A DNA stretch of 64,000 nucleotides. Source: Nocardia brasiliensis ATCC 700358 (lineage in GTDB: Bacteria > Actinomycetota > Actinomycetes > Mycobacteriales > Mycobacteriaceae). The stretch is from NCBI RefSeq assembly GCF_000250675.2, contig NC_018681.1, positions 1,240,001 to 1,304,000 on the forward strand, written 5' to 3'. A program made the position numbers and the translations under genes. The notes below the pieces were generated by a model that did no database searches, was not told the origin of the DNA, and saw nothing but the letters and a program-made list of their open reading frames with translations. Positions within the stretch are counted from its first letter, which is position 1. Every line of letters starts with the position of its first letter. Below, piece by piece: positions 24,159-32,854 of the stretch.

Positions 24159-24496
24159 ACCGGCCTCATCCATGTCGTCGGTCCGGTGTCCGCGTCGTCG
24201 ATCCGGTCCAACTCGTCGACTGCGGCCTGCCGGGTGGGCAGGCCGAGCCGGTCGAGGATATCGGCGGGCATGCCGGTCTCGGCCAGCAATTCGCGCCTGC
24301 GGGCTTTCGCGGCGACCGTGGAGCGCTTGGTGAGCCGCAGGATCTCGTTCGCGAGAGTCTGGGCACCGTAACGGTATTCGCTGCGCTCGAACTTGATCTC
24401 CACCGGCATGCCCTGATCGGTGGCGCGCACCGAGATGGTCCCGGACCGGTTGGTGCTGGCGGCCACCGTGACGTTCGGAATCTGCGGCTGTGTCAT
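24155..24496 (-). CDS. Second YbaB-like hypothetical protein in the type-VII-style operon
   Basis: 113 residues: IPNVTVAASTNRSGTISVRA and MPVEIKFERSEYRYGAQTLA form strands and a helix start, followed by NEILRLTKRSTVAAKARRRE and an acidic C-terminal tail (DELDRIDDADTG). The order strand-strand-helix resembles the core of YbaB-like/EspL-like proteins, though weakly. Its ATG overlaps the stop of the NlpC/P60 gene by four bases (ATGA), so the two are translationally coupled. I would treat it as a partner of the secreted hydrolase or target; no function is established. Confidence 0.6.
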   Translation of the reverse strand: MTQPQIPNVTVAASTNRSGTISVRATDQGMPVEIKFERSEYRYGAQTLANEILRLTKRSTVAAKARRRELLAETGMPADILDRLGLPTRQAAVDELDRIDDADTGPTTWMRPV

Positions 24497-25617
24497 GAGG
24501 TCGGCCGGTAGAAGCCGTGGAAGCCCATTCCTGAGTTCTCCGTTCGAATAGAGCTGATCTGGACCGGGTCACCGGCCTCGACGAACTGTCCGTTGCCGAT
24601 CACCATCGCGACGTGACCATCCCAGATGGCCAGATCGCCGGGCATCAGGTCGCCGGGGGAGACCGAACTTCCGGTGGCCTGATCGGCGGCCAGTCTAGGG
24701 ATGTCGACGCCGGCCTCGCCGTAGGCGAATTTGGTGAGTCCGCTGCAATCCAATCCGGCGCCGGGGGTGTTGCCGCCCCACACATACGGGGTGCCGACCG
24801 CGCTGATCGCCGAACGGACCGCGGTCGCCGCCTTCTCGTTGGGCGCCTCGACGACGCTGCCGTCGGGCAGCGTGATCTTCACGCCCTTCCCGTCGGCCGA
24901 CAGACCCGACGAACCCGTGTTGGGCTTCGTGGTGGTGCTCGGTGCGTTCTGGGTGTTGGCGGTGGTGCTCGGCATCGACGCGGGGATGGTGGACATCGCG
25001 GAGCTCATCAGGCCGCTCGCCATCGAACCCGCACCGCTGAGCGCGCTGCTCGCGGTCGACACGAACTGCTGCGCGCTCGCGGCGGAGGTCGCGGTGCCCG
25101 CGAGCGACGGCGTGGACGGCGGCGGCGTCAACTCGGTCATCGAGGCGGTCTGCGTGTCCAGCTCGCTGCGCACCCGGCCGACCACGTTGAGCGCCTGCCC
25201 GAGGTGGTCGATCGCGGAACCGACGATCATCGTCATGCCCGCCGGCGTGGCCAGCGCGGGGCCCGCGCTCACGGCGGTGTTCACGAACGACTCGACGATG
25301 CCGGTGAGTTCCTTCTGGCCCGTCTCGACCTGGGCCGCGGCCTGATTCACCACGGTTGCCATGTCGTTGCCACGGTCGGAGATGGTGGCGGCGGAGGTCT
25401 GCACCCGCAGCGCCTTGGCGGTGGCGGCATCGGCGGCCTGGCCGTCCCAGGCCGTGTTCATGCCGTTGATGCTGTCGCGACCCATCTGGTGGATCTGGTC
25501 GACCACGCTCGACGTGCTGCGCAGCGCGTCGGAGGGCCCGCCGGACGACAGCACGCCGGACCCGAAGCTGGACAGCAGTTCGATGATCGGTTTGGCCAGG
25601 GCCTCGATATCGATCAC
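24493..25617 (-). CDS. NlpC/P60 (C40) peptidoglycan hydrolase with WXG100-like N-terminus
   Basis: 374 residues starting at GTG (MIDIEALAKPIIELLSSFGS). Residues 1-160 are helical and contain MNTAWDGQAADAATAKAL, a W-D-G turn like the WxG of ESX-secreted WXG100 domains. A Ser/Ala/Thr-rich linker (~160-245) leads to a C-terminal NlpC/P60 domain: catalytic Cys in GLDCSGLTKF, His in WDGHVAMVIG, and the third polar residue region FVEAGDPVQ. Such proteins cleave D-Glu-diaminopimelate bonds in the wall. There is no Sec signal peptide, which fits export by a type VII system. It follows the EspC-like gene by four bases. No ESX core genes are nearby. Confidence 0.85.
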   Translation of the reverse strand: MIDIEALAKPIIELLSSFGSGVLSSGGPSDALRSTSSVVDQIHQMGRDSINGMNTAWDGQAADAATAKALRVQTSAATISDRGNDMATVVNQAAAQVETGQKELTGIVESFVNTAVSAGPALATPAGMTMIVGSAIDHLGQALNVVGRVRSELDTQTASMTELTPPPSTPSLAGTATSAASAQQFVSTASSALSGAGSMASGLMSSAMSTIPASMPSTTANTQNAPSTTTKPNTGSSGLSADGKGVKITLPDGSVVEAPNEKAATAVRSAISAVGTPYVWGGNTPGAGLDCSGLTKFAYGEAGVDIPRLAADQATGSSVSPGDLMPGDLAIWDGHVAMVIGNGQFVEAGDPVQISSIRTENSGMGFHGFYRPTS

Positions 25618-25621
25618 AGGC

Positions 25622-25945
25622 TCACCTGTCCAGTTCGGCGGCCGCGCTCTGCAGCGATCCCGCGTGGTCGACGTCGGTTTCGGTGAGTACCGCAGCGGCG
25701 CCGGTGGCCGCGCCGCCCATGCTGGTCAGCACCGCGGACAATTGCCCGATGGCGGCGACGTGCCCGGCGTGCGCCGCGGCGTAGGCGGTCATGAAATCGC
25801 CGCCGATCAGTCCCATGACCGGGCCGAGTAATGCGGGTTCGGCCGCCGCCGCGCCTGCCGCGGCCGTGGCCATTTCTCCGGCCATCACATGCGCGGTCGC
25901 GCCGTAGGCCGCGATGCCCTCGGTATCCGCCGACATCTTCCGCAT
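25622..25945 (-). CDS. EspC/DUF2580-like type VII secretion target
   Basis: 107 residues, nearly all helical and Ala/Gly-rich: MRKMSADTEGIAAYGATAHV, then a glycine-containing turn (LLGPVMGLIGGDFMTAYAAA) and a second helical half (GHVAAIGQLSAVLTSM...). A VLTETDVDHA segment near the end resembles the YxxxD/E-type region of ESX substrates. This is the size and pattern of ESX-1 secretion-associated EspC-like proteins. I chose ATG 25945 because GGGGGAAG precedes it at 5-bases spacing; ATG 25960 is possible. It is the first gene of an operon reaching at least to 23740. Confidence 0.68.
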   Translation of the reverse strand: MRKMSADTEGIAAYGATAHVMAGEMATAAAGAAAAEPALLGPVMGLIGGDFMTAYAAAHAGHVAAIGQLSAVLTSMGGAATGAAAVLTETDVDHAGSLQSAAAELDR

Positions 25946-26091
25946 CAGAGCTTCCCCCATCCTTGTTCCCAGGCAGAGTACGTCATCCACTTGGTTCGAC
26001 GCGCGCTCTTCCCGTTCGGTTCCCACCGATGCGAAAAAACTTTCGGGGCGAGCTTTCGGCGGCGGACCCTGACTCACTTTATCGTTCCCTC

Positions 26092-26715
26092 ATGCGTACT
26101 GACACCGTGGACCACCCGCTCGCCGCCGCCCTGTTGACCACGATGCGAGATGCGCGAACCGACAATTCCGCCTTCCGTACCGCGCTGCGCGATCTCACCC
26201 GCATCCTCATCTACGAGGCGCTGCGCGACGCGCCCGCGCAGCGATTCGAGATCAGCACCCCGGTCGCCGTCACGCAGGGCGCGCGGCTGGCCCAGCCGCC
26301 GCTGCTGGTGCCGGTGCTGCGCGCGGGCCTCGGCATGGTGGACGCGGCCGCCGAATTGATCCCGGACGCCAGGGTCGGCTTCGTCGGTATCGCCCGCGAC
26401 GAGCAGACCCACCAGCCGGTCCCGTACATGGAGTCGCTGCCCGACGATCTGGCCGGACTCCCGGTCTACGTACTCGATCCGATGCTGGCCACCGGCGGCT
26501 CGATGCGGCACACGCTGGAACTGCTCGCCGCCCGCGGCGCCACCGACATCACCGCGATCTGCGTGGTCGCCGCGCCGGAGGGGGTGGCCGCGCTGGCCGC
26601 CTCGGGGCATCCGGTTCGCCTGGTCACCGCGGCCGTCGACGAGGGCCTGAACGAGAACGCCTACATCGTCCCTGGCCTCGGCGACGCAGGCGATCGGCAG
26701 TTCGGCCCCCGCTGA
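26092..26715 (+). CDS. upp: Uracil phosphoribosyltransferase
   Basis: 207 residues; makes UMP from uracil and PRPP. The PRPP-binding signature is VYVLDPMLATGGSMRHTLEL; uracil-site residues are in the C-terminal ENAYIVPGLGDAGDRQFG. RAGLGMVDAA is also typical. The ATG 26092 follows the operon head of the type-VII-like module, divergent from it, with ~145 bases between starts. In M. tuberculosis upp (Rv3309c) lies next to pmmB as here. Confidence 0.96.
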   Translation: MRTDTVDHPLAAALLTTMRDARTDNSAFRTALRDLTRILIYEALRDAPAQRFEISTPVAVTQGARLAQPPLLVPVLRAGLGMVDAAAELIPDARVGFVGIARDEQTHQPVPYMESLPDDLAGLPVYVLDPMLATGGSMRHTLELLAARGATDITAICVVAAPEGVAALAASGHPVRLVTAAVDEGLNENAYIVPGLGDAGDRQFGPR

Positions 26716-26722
26716 CCGCTCC

Positions 26723-26950
26723 TTACTTCTCCTGCGGCCTGGTGAACAGGACCAGGTGCGAGCAGTCCCGACATCGGTAGGCATCGACCAGCCAGTGTGG
26801 CCGGCCGGTGCGGATGGCGCCCCAGGAGCCGATCTCCAGGGCGCCCTCGGTCCAGCGGACGTGGCCGCGGGAACTGTCGCCGGAATCCTCGATGAAACCG
26901 GGGACCAGGCCGTCGCCGCCGCAGTGAGTACAGTGCATCGCCGTCATCAA
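26723..26950 (-). CDS. Small zinc-ribbon-like hypothetical protein
   Basis: 75 residues with two Cys pairs, CTHCGG at the N-terminus and YRCRDCSHL near the C-terminus, around a short core (WTEGALEIGSWGAIRTGRPHW). This is the layout of single zinc-ribbon proteins of the DUF6487 kind (tentative). It may bind zinc and act as a small adaptor or regulator; nothing more can be read. Several ATGs are available at the start (26950, 26947, 26938). It converges closely on upp (7 bases) and follows pmmB by 18 bases. Confidence 0.65.
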   Translation of the reverse strand: MMTAMHCTHCGGDGLVPGFIEDSGDSSRGHVRWTEGALEIGSWGAIRTGRPHWLVDAYRCRDCSHLVLFTRPQEK

Positions 26951-26968
26951 ATGATGATGCCTGGGCGA

Positions 26969-28465
26969 TCAGAGCTGTCGGCAGTATTCGCGCAGGACGG
27001 AAAGGTGTTGTCCCGCAGTTGTCCTGGCGGTGGCCAACTCGGCCCGGTCGCCGACCGGGGTCAGCACCTCCAGATAGCACTTGAGTTTCGGCTCCGTGCC
27101 GGACGGCCGGACCACCAGGCGCGTGCCCGCGCCCTCGAAGATCAACGCGTCGGTGCGCATCCGCCCGCGCACCTGGAGCAGATCGGTGTACTTCACCGGC
27201 TCGCCCGCGATCTCGTCCGGGGGGTTCGCCCGCAATCGAGCGACCACCTCGGCCGCGGCCGCCGGTGCGGCGAGGCGCAGCGACACCTGGTCCGTGCTGT
27301 ACAGGCCGAATTCGACGGCGTAGTCGTCCAGTTCGTCGCGCAGCGTGCGATCCGCCGCCTTCAGCCGAGCCACCAGATCCGCGGTCAGCACGGCGGCCGA
27401 GATGCCGTCCTTGTCCCGGACCGTCGCCGGATCGACGCAGTGACCGATCGCCTCCTCGTAGGCGTAGACCAGGCCGTCGCCCGCCCGGGCCAGCCATTTG
27501 AACCCGGTGAGCGTCTCGGCATAACGCGCACCGCGCGCCGCGGCGATCCTGGAGAGCAGCCGTGAGGACACGATCGTCGTCGCCACCAGTGCGTCCGGCG
27601 GGGCGGTGCGCAGCACGCAGGCGCCGAGCAGCGCCCCGGTCTCGTCGCCACGCAGCATGCGCCAGGTGTTGTCCGGCAACGGAATTCCCACGGCGCAGCG
27701 GTCGGCATCGGGATCCAGCGCGATCGCCACGTCGGCGTCGACCCGCGCGGCCAGGGCGAGCAGGAGATCGGTGGCGCCCGGCTCCTCCGGGTTCGGGAAC
27801 GCGACGGTCGGGAAGTCGGGATCCGGTGCGAACTGCTCCTCGACCACGTGCACATCGGTGAAACCCGCCGCGGTCAGCGCTTGCCGTGCCAGTTCGCCGC
27901 CGACGCCGTGCAGCGTGGTCAGCGCGATCCGGATCGGTGCGCGCGCACCGGGACCACCGATCAGGGCCGGCAACGACGTCACTCGTGCCAGATAGCGCCG
28001 CACCACGTCGTCGTCCGACGGTGCGACCGGCGTGCGCGCGATCGGCTCGATGACCGCGTCGATGCAGCGTTCGATCTCGGTGTCGGCGGGGGCGAGCAAC
28101 TGGGAGCCCCCGTCGAGATAGACCTTGTAGCCGTTGTCGGTGGCCGGATTGTGCGAGGCGGTGATCTGCACGCCCGCCACCGCGCCGAGTTCGCGCACCG
28201 CGTAGGCGACCACCGGGGTGGGCAGCGGACGCGGCAGCAAGGTCACCGGAAAGCCCGCTGCGGCAAAGATTTCCGCGGTCGCCGTGGCGAACTCGGCGGA
28301 CCCGTGCCGGGCGTCGCGGCCGACGATCACCGCGCCACCGCCCAGGCAGCGGCCGCGCAACCACTCGACCAAGCCCGCGCTCGCCCTGGACACCGTTTGC
28401 ACATTCATGCCGTCGGGGCCGTCCTGCAACGGACCGCGCAGCCCGGCGGTGCCGAAGCGCAGCAT
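26969..28465 (-). CDS. pmmB: Phosphohexo/pentomutase (phosphomannomutase family)
   Basis: 498 residues of the alpha-D-phosphohexomutase superfamily: active serine loop VQITASHNPATDNGYKVY, metal loop ALDPDADRCAVG, and sugar-phosphate loop VRPSGTEPKLKCYLEV. The N-terminal LRFGTAGLRGPL is typical. Its position directly after punA (start adjoining the punA stop with no gap) suggests it isomerises the (deoxy)ribose 1-phosphate released by the nucleoside phosphorylases, although homologues are annotated as phosphomannomutases (Rv3308 pmmB). Substrate preference therefore needs biochemical proof. Confidence 0.93.
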   Translation of the reverse strand: MLRFGTAGLRGPLQDGPDGMNVQTVSRASAGLVEWLRGRCLGGGAVIVGRDARHGSAEFATATAEIFAAAGFPVTLLPRPLPTPVVAYAVRELGAVAGVQITASHNPATDNGYKVYLDGGSQLLAPADTEIERCIDAVIEPIARTPVAPSDDDVVRRYLARVTSLPALIGGPGARAPIRIALTTLHGVGGELARQALTAAGFTDVHVVEEQFAPDPDFPTVAFPNPEEPGATDLLLALAARVDADVAIALDPDADRCAVGIPLPDNTWRMLRGDETGALLGACVLRTAPPDALVATTIVSSRLLSRIAAARGARYAETLTGFKWLARAGDGLVYAYEEAIGHCVDPATVRDKDGISAAVLTADLVARLKAADRTLRDELDDYAVEFGLYSTDQVSLRLAAPAAAAEVVARLRANPPDEIAGEPVKYTDLLQVRGRMRTDALIFEGAGTRLVVRPSGTEPKLKCYLEVLTPVGDRAELATARTTAGQHLSVLREYCRQL

Positions 28466-29245
28466 CTAGACCCGTTCCAGCACGCCGCGCAGCAGCTTGC
28501 CCAAACGCGGTGCGGCGGCATGCCCTTCGGCGAGCACCTCGGCGTGCGACAGATGCCCGCCGGTGACACCCGCGGCCAGGTTGGTGACCAGCGAGATACC
28601 CAGCACCCGTGCGCCCAGCGCCCGGCACGCGATCACTTCGAGCACCGTCGACATGCCGACCAGGTCGGCGCCCATGGTGCGCAACATCCGGATCTCCGCG
28701 GGCGTCTCGTACTGCGGGCCGGTCAGGCCCGCGTACACGCCCTCGGTCAGGCTCGGATCGATTTCCTTTGCCACGGCCCGCAATTCGGGATCCCAGGCGT
28801 CGACCAGATCGACGAAGGTGGCGCCCGTCAGCGGGGTCCGCCCAGTCAGGTTCAGATGATCGTTGATCAACACCGGCTCGCCGACCCGCAGCCCCTCGCG
28901 AATACCGCCCGCGGCATTGGTGAGCAGCACGATCTCGGCACCGGCCGCGATCGCCGCACTCACCGGATGCACCACATCGCCGGGCTGATAGCCCTCGTAC
29001 AGGTGCTGACGGCCCATCAGCAGCAGCACCGGCGTATCACCGACGCCGACCGAATGCACCATGCCGCCGTGCCCCTGCGCGCTCGGCATACCGAAGCCGG
29101 GCAACTCCGACATCGGAATCGAGGCGACCGGCGAACCGATCTCCGCCGCCGCCTCCTGCCAACCCGATCCGAGCACCACCGCAACGCGATGACGCGGCAC
29201 TCCAGTACGTTCGGCGATCGCCTCGGCGGCCTGTTCGGCAAGCAT
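28466..29245 (-). CDS. punA: Purine nucleoside phosphorylase (trimeric type)
   Basis: 259 residues from MLAEQAAEAIAERTG. It phosphorolyses inosine/guanosine and deoxy forms to base and pentose 1-phosphate. Signatures: VAVVLGSGWQEAA (phosphate loop), QGHGGMVHSVG, LLTNAAGGIREGL, and MLRTMGADLVGMSTVLEVIA. A longer upstream frame exists, but it is Pro/His/Thr-rich and unlike the family. It is first gene of the punA-pmmB operon, called deoD in M. tuberculosis (Rv3307). Confidence 0.95.
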   Translation of the reverse strand: MLAEQAAEAIAERTGVPRHRVAVVLGSGWQEAAAEIGSPVASIPMSELPGFGMPSAQGHGGMVHSVGVGDTPVLLLMGRQHLYEGYQPGDVVHPVSAAIAAGAEIVLLTNAAGGIREGLRVGEPVLINDHLNLTGRTPLTGATFVDLVDAWDPELRAVAKEIDPSLTEGVYAGLTGPQYETPAEIRMLRTMGADLVGMSTVLEVIACRALGARVLGISLVTNLAAGVTGGHLSHAEVLAEGHAAAPRLGKLLRGVLERV

Positions 29246-29484
29246 GGAATCACACGATAGTCGGGTTTTTGGCCGCGCGGGCGCGGCGAACGGGTCGCTC
29301 GTAAGACTCGCTTCGTGGTGGGGACGTGGGTGGGGGAGTGGCGTGGTGGTGTGTACCGCGGGATGGGTGTTGCGGACTGCGTGTTTCGGCGGGGTAGTGC
29401 AGCGGGTTCGACGTGCGCAGCCGTCAACTGTGATGTTGCTACCCATGAGTAGGAAGTTCGGTGTGCGCCGGATACGCTCCTCGC

Positions 29485-30189
29485 ATGCCGTATCTGGAAC
29501 GTGAAGGGGAAGTGTTCGTCGTGTACCTCGGGAACGAGGGACAGACCGACAGCGAGAACCGCTTCCACCCGGACTGGATCGATGAGTTCCACCGGGTGCT
29601 GGACAAGGTGGAGGGCTCCGAGGGCCCGGCCGCGCTGGTGACCGTGGCGACCGGCAAGTTCTACAGCAACGGGCTCGACACGGACTGGCTGTTCGGCAAT
29701 CTGGACAAGACGCACGCCTACCTGGACCGGGTGCACACGCTGTACACCCGCCTGCTGCAGTTCCCGATGCCGACGGTGGCGGCGATCAACGGTCACGCGT
29801 TCGGCGCGGGCGCCATGCTGGCCACCTCGCACGACTTCCGGGTGATGCGCGCCGACCGCGGCTTCTACTGCCTGCCGGAGGTGCACCTGGGCATGCCGTT
29901 CACGGTCGGCATGAACGCGCTGCTCACCGAGCGGCTGGCGAACCAGGTCTGCGTGCAGGCGATGACGACCGGCCACCGCTACCCGGCCGACGAGGCGATC
30001 GCCGCGGGCATCGTCGACGGCAAGGCCGATGCCGAGTCGTTGCTGGCGACCGCCATCGCGCGCGCCGCCGCCCTGGCGAGCAACCGCAAGCCCAATCTGC
30101 CGGTGATCAAGAGCGCGCTGCACGCCAAGGCGCTCGCCGGCCTCGCGGTGCCGACCACTCCGGACAACCTCGCCTTCGCCGCGGGCTGA
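29485..30189 (+). CDS. Enoyl-CoA hydratase/isomerase family protein
   Basis: 234 residues of the crotonase superfamily: the oxyanion-hole segments ALVTVATGKFYSNGLDTDWL and AAINGHAFGAGAMLATSHDF are clear. The usual hydratase glutamate after LPEVHLGMPF is present as E of LPEV, but the second family glutamate is not evident, which fits delta3,delta2-enoyl-CoA isomerase-like members (ECI-type; plant ACBP-associated homologues have the same N-terminus). Shorter than the common 260 residues. It would act on fatty acyl-CoA in the cytosol. Monocistronic, divergent from punA with ~240 bases between starts. Confidence 0.85.
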   Translation: MPYLEREGEVFVVYLGNEGQTDSENRFHPDWIDEFHRVLDKVEGSEGPAALVTVATGKFYSNGLDTDWLFGNLDKTHAYLDRVHTLYTRLLQFPMPTVAAINGHAFGAGAMLATSHDFRVMRADRGFYCLPEVHLGMPFTVGMNALLTERLANQVCVQAMTTGHRYPADEAIAAGIVDGKADAESLLATAIARAAALASNRKPNLPVIKSALHAKALAGLAVPTTPDNLAFAAG

Positions 30190-30293
30190 CCGCTCCCGCG
30201 AACAGCCGAAACCGCAGCTCGGGCGAGGTTGCCCGGGCAGTAGCCGCGATCTGAGCCACGCTCGGTTTGCGGTGCAGTGCAAGACTGTGTGCC

Positions 30294-31532
30294 ATGCCAC
30301 CACCGCGCAGCGGGCACCAGGAATCACGCAGCGACTATCGCAGCGCGCGTGCCGATGCCGTGCAGCTGTCGGATGCCGCCATCAAGACCGCGGGCGATCT
30401 GCTGATCGATCTCTCGCACTCGATCCACGCCGAGCCGGAGCTGGCGTTCGAAGAGACGCGCAGCATGGCCAAGACCATCGCGCCGCTCGCCGAGCGCGGC
30501 TTCGAGATCCAGACCGGCGTGGCCGAGCTGCCGACCGCGTTCCGTGCGAGCTTCGGTAGCGGTCCGCTCACGGTCGCGCTGTGCGCGGAGTACGACGCGC
30601 TGCCGGGCATGGGACATGCCTGCGGGCACAACATCATCGCCGCCGCGTCGGTCGGCGCCGCGCTCGGTCTCGCGGAGGTCGCCGACGCGCTCGGACTGAC
30701 CGTGCTGGTGCTCGGCACGCCCGCCGAGGAGAGCGGCGGCGGCAAGGTGCTGATGCTGGAGCGCGGCGTCTTCGACGACGTGGCGATGGCGATGATGGTG
30801 CATCCCGGTCCGCTCGATATCGCCGGCGCGCATTCGCTCGCGATGGCCGATCTGTCGGTGGTGTTCCACGGTCGCGAGGCGCACGCGAGCGCCGCGCCGC
30901 ACCTGGGTTTGAACGCGGGTGACGCGGTCACCGTCACCCAGGTTGCCCTCGGATTGCTGAGGCAGCATCTCCAGCCTGGTCAGCAACTTCACGGTATAGT
31001 CGGCGACGGTGGGGTAGCCCCCAACATCGTGCCCGGACGTGCGGAACTGCTGTATTACCTACGTGCAGTCGACTCGGCGTCACTCGACAATCTGATGCGA
31101 CGAGCGTCGGCGTGTTTCGAGGCGGGCGCCCTCGCGACCGGCTGCCACCAGGAAATCCGGACTGTCGCGCCGACATATACCGAGCTGACACCCGATCCGG
31201 AGTTACTGTTTGCCTACCGCGAACAGATAACCGGATTGGGGCGAGTGCCGATCGCACCCGAGCTCGAGGCACAGCGGCCGCTCGGAAGCACGGACATGGG
31301 CAACGTCACCAACGTCATTCCGGGCATCCACCCAGTTATCGGCATTGATGCCGGTGGCGCGGTGACCCACCAGCCAGGTTTCGCCGCGGCGAGTGTCAAC
31401 GCCTCGGCAGATCGAGCGGTGCTCGACGGTTCGCTCGCACTCGCGCGTACCGCGATCACCGCCGCGGGCGATGAAGAACACAGGGACAGGTTGTTGCAAC
31501 GGCTCGTTCAACGACAGGAGGATATTCGGTGA
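30294..31532 (+). CDS. amiB1: M20-family amidohydrolase (AmiB1-like)
   Basis: 412 residues. Peptidase M20 dimetal signatures: CAEYDALPGMGHACGHNI (metal Asp/His), GTPAEESGGGKVLML (catalytic Glu pair), and AMMVHPGP. The dimerisation domain (ADLSVVFHGREAHASAAP) is in place. Members hydrolyse N-acyl or aminobenzoyl-glutamate-type amides; the substrate here is unknown. The stop overlaps the GTG of the next M20 gene (GTGA), so the two paralogues are made together, as M. tuberculosis amiB1/amiA1 (Rv3306c/Rv3305c). Confidence 0.9.
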   Translation: MPPPRSGHQESRSDYRSARADAVQLSDAAIKTAGDLLIDLSHSIHAEPELAFEETRSMAKTIAPLAERGFEIQTGVAELPTAFRASFGSGPLTVALCAEYDALPGMGHACGHNIIAAASVGAALGLAEVADALGLTVLVLGTPAEESGGGKVLMLERGVFDDVAMAMMVHPGPLDIAGAHSLAMADLSVVFHGREAHASAAPHLGLNAGDAVTVTQVALGLLRQHLQPGQQLHGIVGDGGVAPNIVPGRAELLYYLRAVDSASLDNLMRRASACFEAGALATGCHQEIRTVAPTYTELTPDPELLFAYREQITGLGRVPIAPELEAQRPLGSTDMGNVTNVIPGIHPVIGIDAGGAVTHQPGFAAASVNASADRAVLDGSLALARTAITAAGDEEHRDRLLQRLVQRQEDIR

Positions 31533-32797
31533 GCAATACCGGCCGTTCGGCGGCGCGAGGTTCAGAGGCGGGGGCGTGCCTGGTCACGATGGGCCCCGAG
31601 AGCATCGCGATGCCGGACACCACGGTAACCGGGCGGGCGGCCGTCGAAGGATGGCTGGCCGAGCACGCGGTCGATCTCGTGCAGTGGCGTCGGCACATCC
31701 ACGCCAACCCGGAACTTTCCCGGACCGAGTTCGCCACGACCGAGTTCATCTCGTCGTGGCTGACCAAGGCGGGACTCACCCCGCAGCTGTTACCCGGTGG
31801 CACCGGGATCATCTGTGACATCGGCCCGGAGGGCCCGCGCATCGGCCTGCGCGCCGATATGGACGCGCTCCCGCTACAGGAGTTCACCGGTCTCAGTTTC
31901 GCCTCCACCGTGCCCGGCGTCTCGCACGCGTGCGGCCACGACGCGCACACCACGATCCTGCTCGGCACCGCGCTCGCGCTGTCCGAGGTGCCGGAGCTGC
32001 CGGTCGGCGTGCGCCTGGTGTTCCAGCCCGCCGAGGAGGTGATGCCGGGCGGCGCGATCGACGTGGTCGCCACCGGCGCGATGGAGGGCGTGGAGCGGAT
32101 CTTCGCGCTGCACTGCGATCCGCGCCTCGAAGTGGGCCGGATCGGCATCCGGGTCGGCGCGATCACCTCGGCCGCCGACACCATCGAGTTGGTGCTCGAC
32201 TCGCCGGGCGGGCACACCTCGCGCCCGCACCTGACCAGCGATCTGGTCTACGCCATCGGCACCGTGATCACCGGCCTGCCCGGTCTGCTCAGCCGGCGCA
32301 TCGACCCGCGGACCAGCACCGTCATGGTGTGGGGCGCGGTGAGTGCGGGCAAGGCGCCCAACGCGATTCCGCAGACCGGCATGCTCACCGGTACCGTCCG
32401 CACCGGCGACCACGCCACCTGGTCGCTGCTGGAGCCGATGGTCCGCGAGATCGTCGACGGGCTGCTCGCGCCGACCGGCGTGCGCTACCAGCTGAACTAC
32501 CGACGTGGCGTGCCGCCGGTGGTGAACGACGAGGAATCCACCCGGATGTTCGAGGACGCGATCCGGATGATCGGCCCGGACGCGCTGGCCGACACCATGC
32601 AATCCGGTGGCGGCGAAGACTTCTCGTGGTACCTGGAGGAGGTGCCGGGTGCGATGGCGCGCCTCGGTGTCTGGTCCGGGCACGGCGAGCAGCTCGATCT
32701 GCATCAGCCGACCTTCGACCTGGACGAGCGGGCGCTCGCGGTGGGCGTGCGGGTGATGAGCAACATCGTGCTCAACGCGGATCCCGACCTGCGCTGA
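31529..32797 (+). CDS. amiA1: M20-family amidohydrolase (AmiA1-like)
   Basis: 422 residues, second member of the pair. Metal site: IGLRADMDALPLQEFTGL and HACGHDAHTTILLG; catalytic Glu in FQPAEEVMPGGA; C-terminal His region GGGEDFSWYLEEVPG. These are the features of the N-acyl-amino-acid/hippurate hydrolase group. GTG start overlaps the amiB1 stop. The first ~30 residues before TTVTGRAAVEGWL are unlike the family, so an inner start (for example ATG near 31610) is possible. A 15-base-pair hairpin follows the stop. Confidence 0.9.
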   Translation: MSNTGRSAARGSEAGACLVTMGPESIAMPDTTVTGRAAVEGWLAEHAVDLVQWRRHIHANPELSRTEFATTEFISSWLTKAGLTPQLLPGGTGIICDIGPEGPRIGLRADMDALPLQEFTGLSFASTVPGVSHACGHDAHTTILLGTALALSEVPELPVGVRLVFQPAEEVMPGGAIDVVATGAMEGVERIFALHCDPRLEVGRIGIRVGAITSAADTIELVLDSPGGHTSRPHLTSDLVYAIGTVITGLPGLLSRRIDPRTSTVMVWGAVSAGKAPNAIPQTGMLTGTVRTGDHATWSLLEPMVREIVDGLLAPTGVRYQLNYRRGVPPVVNDEESTRMFEDAIRMIGPDALADTMQSGGGEDFSWYLEEVPGAMARLGVWSGHGEQLDLHQPTFDLDERALAVGVRVMSNIVLNADPDLR

Positions 32798-32810
32798 TCT
32801 GCTATTCGGA

Positions 32811-32844
32811 CGACGTGGCCGGGCCTGCGGGCCCGGCCACGTCG
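32811..32844. terminator. Hairpin terminator after amiA1
   Basis: Perfect 15-base arms (32811-32825 and 32830-32844) with a four-base loop, starting CGACGTGGCCGGGCC. It separates the converging amiA1 and the cyclotransferase-like gene. Confidence 0.85.
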
Positions 32845-32854
32845 TTCTCGTCTG

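Noticed and set aside
29246..29484. Possible palindrome CTAC-ccatga-GTAG upstream of the crotonase-like gene
   Set aside because: Only four paired bases per arm; expected by chance.
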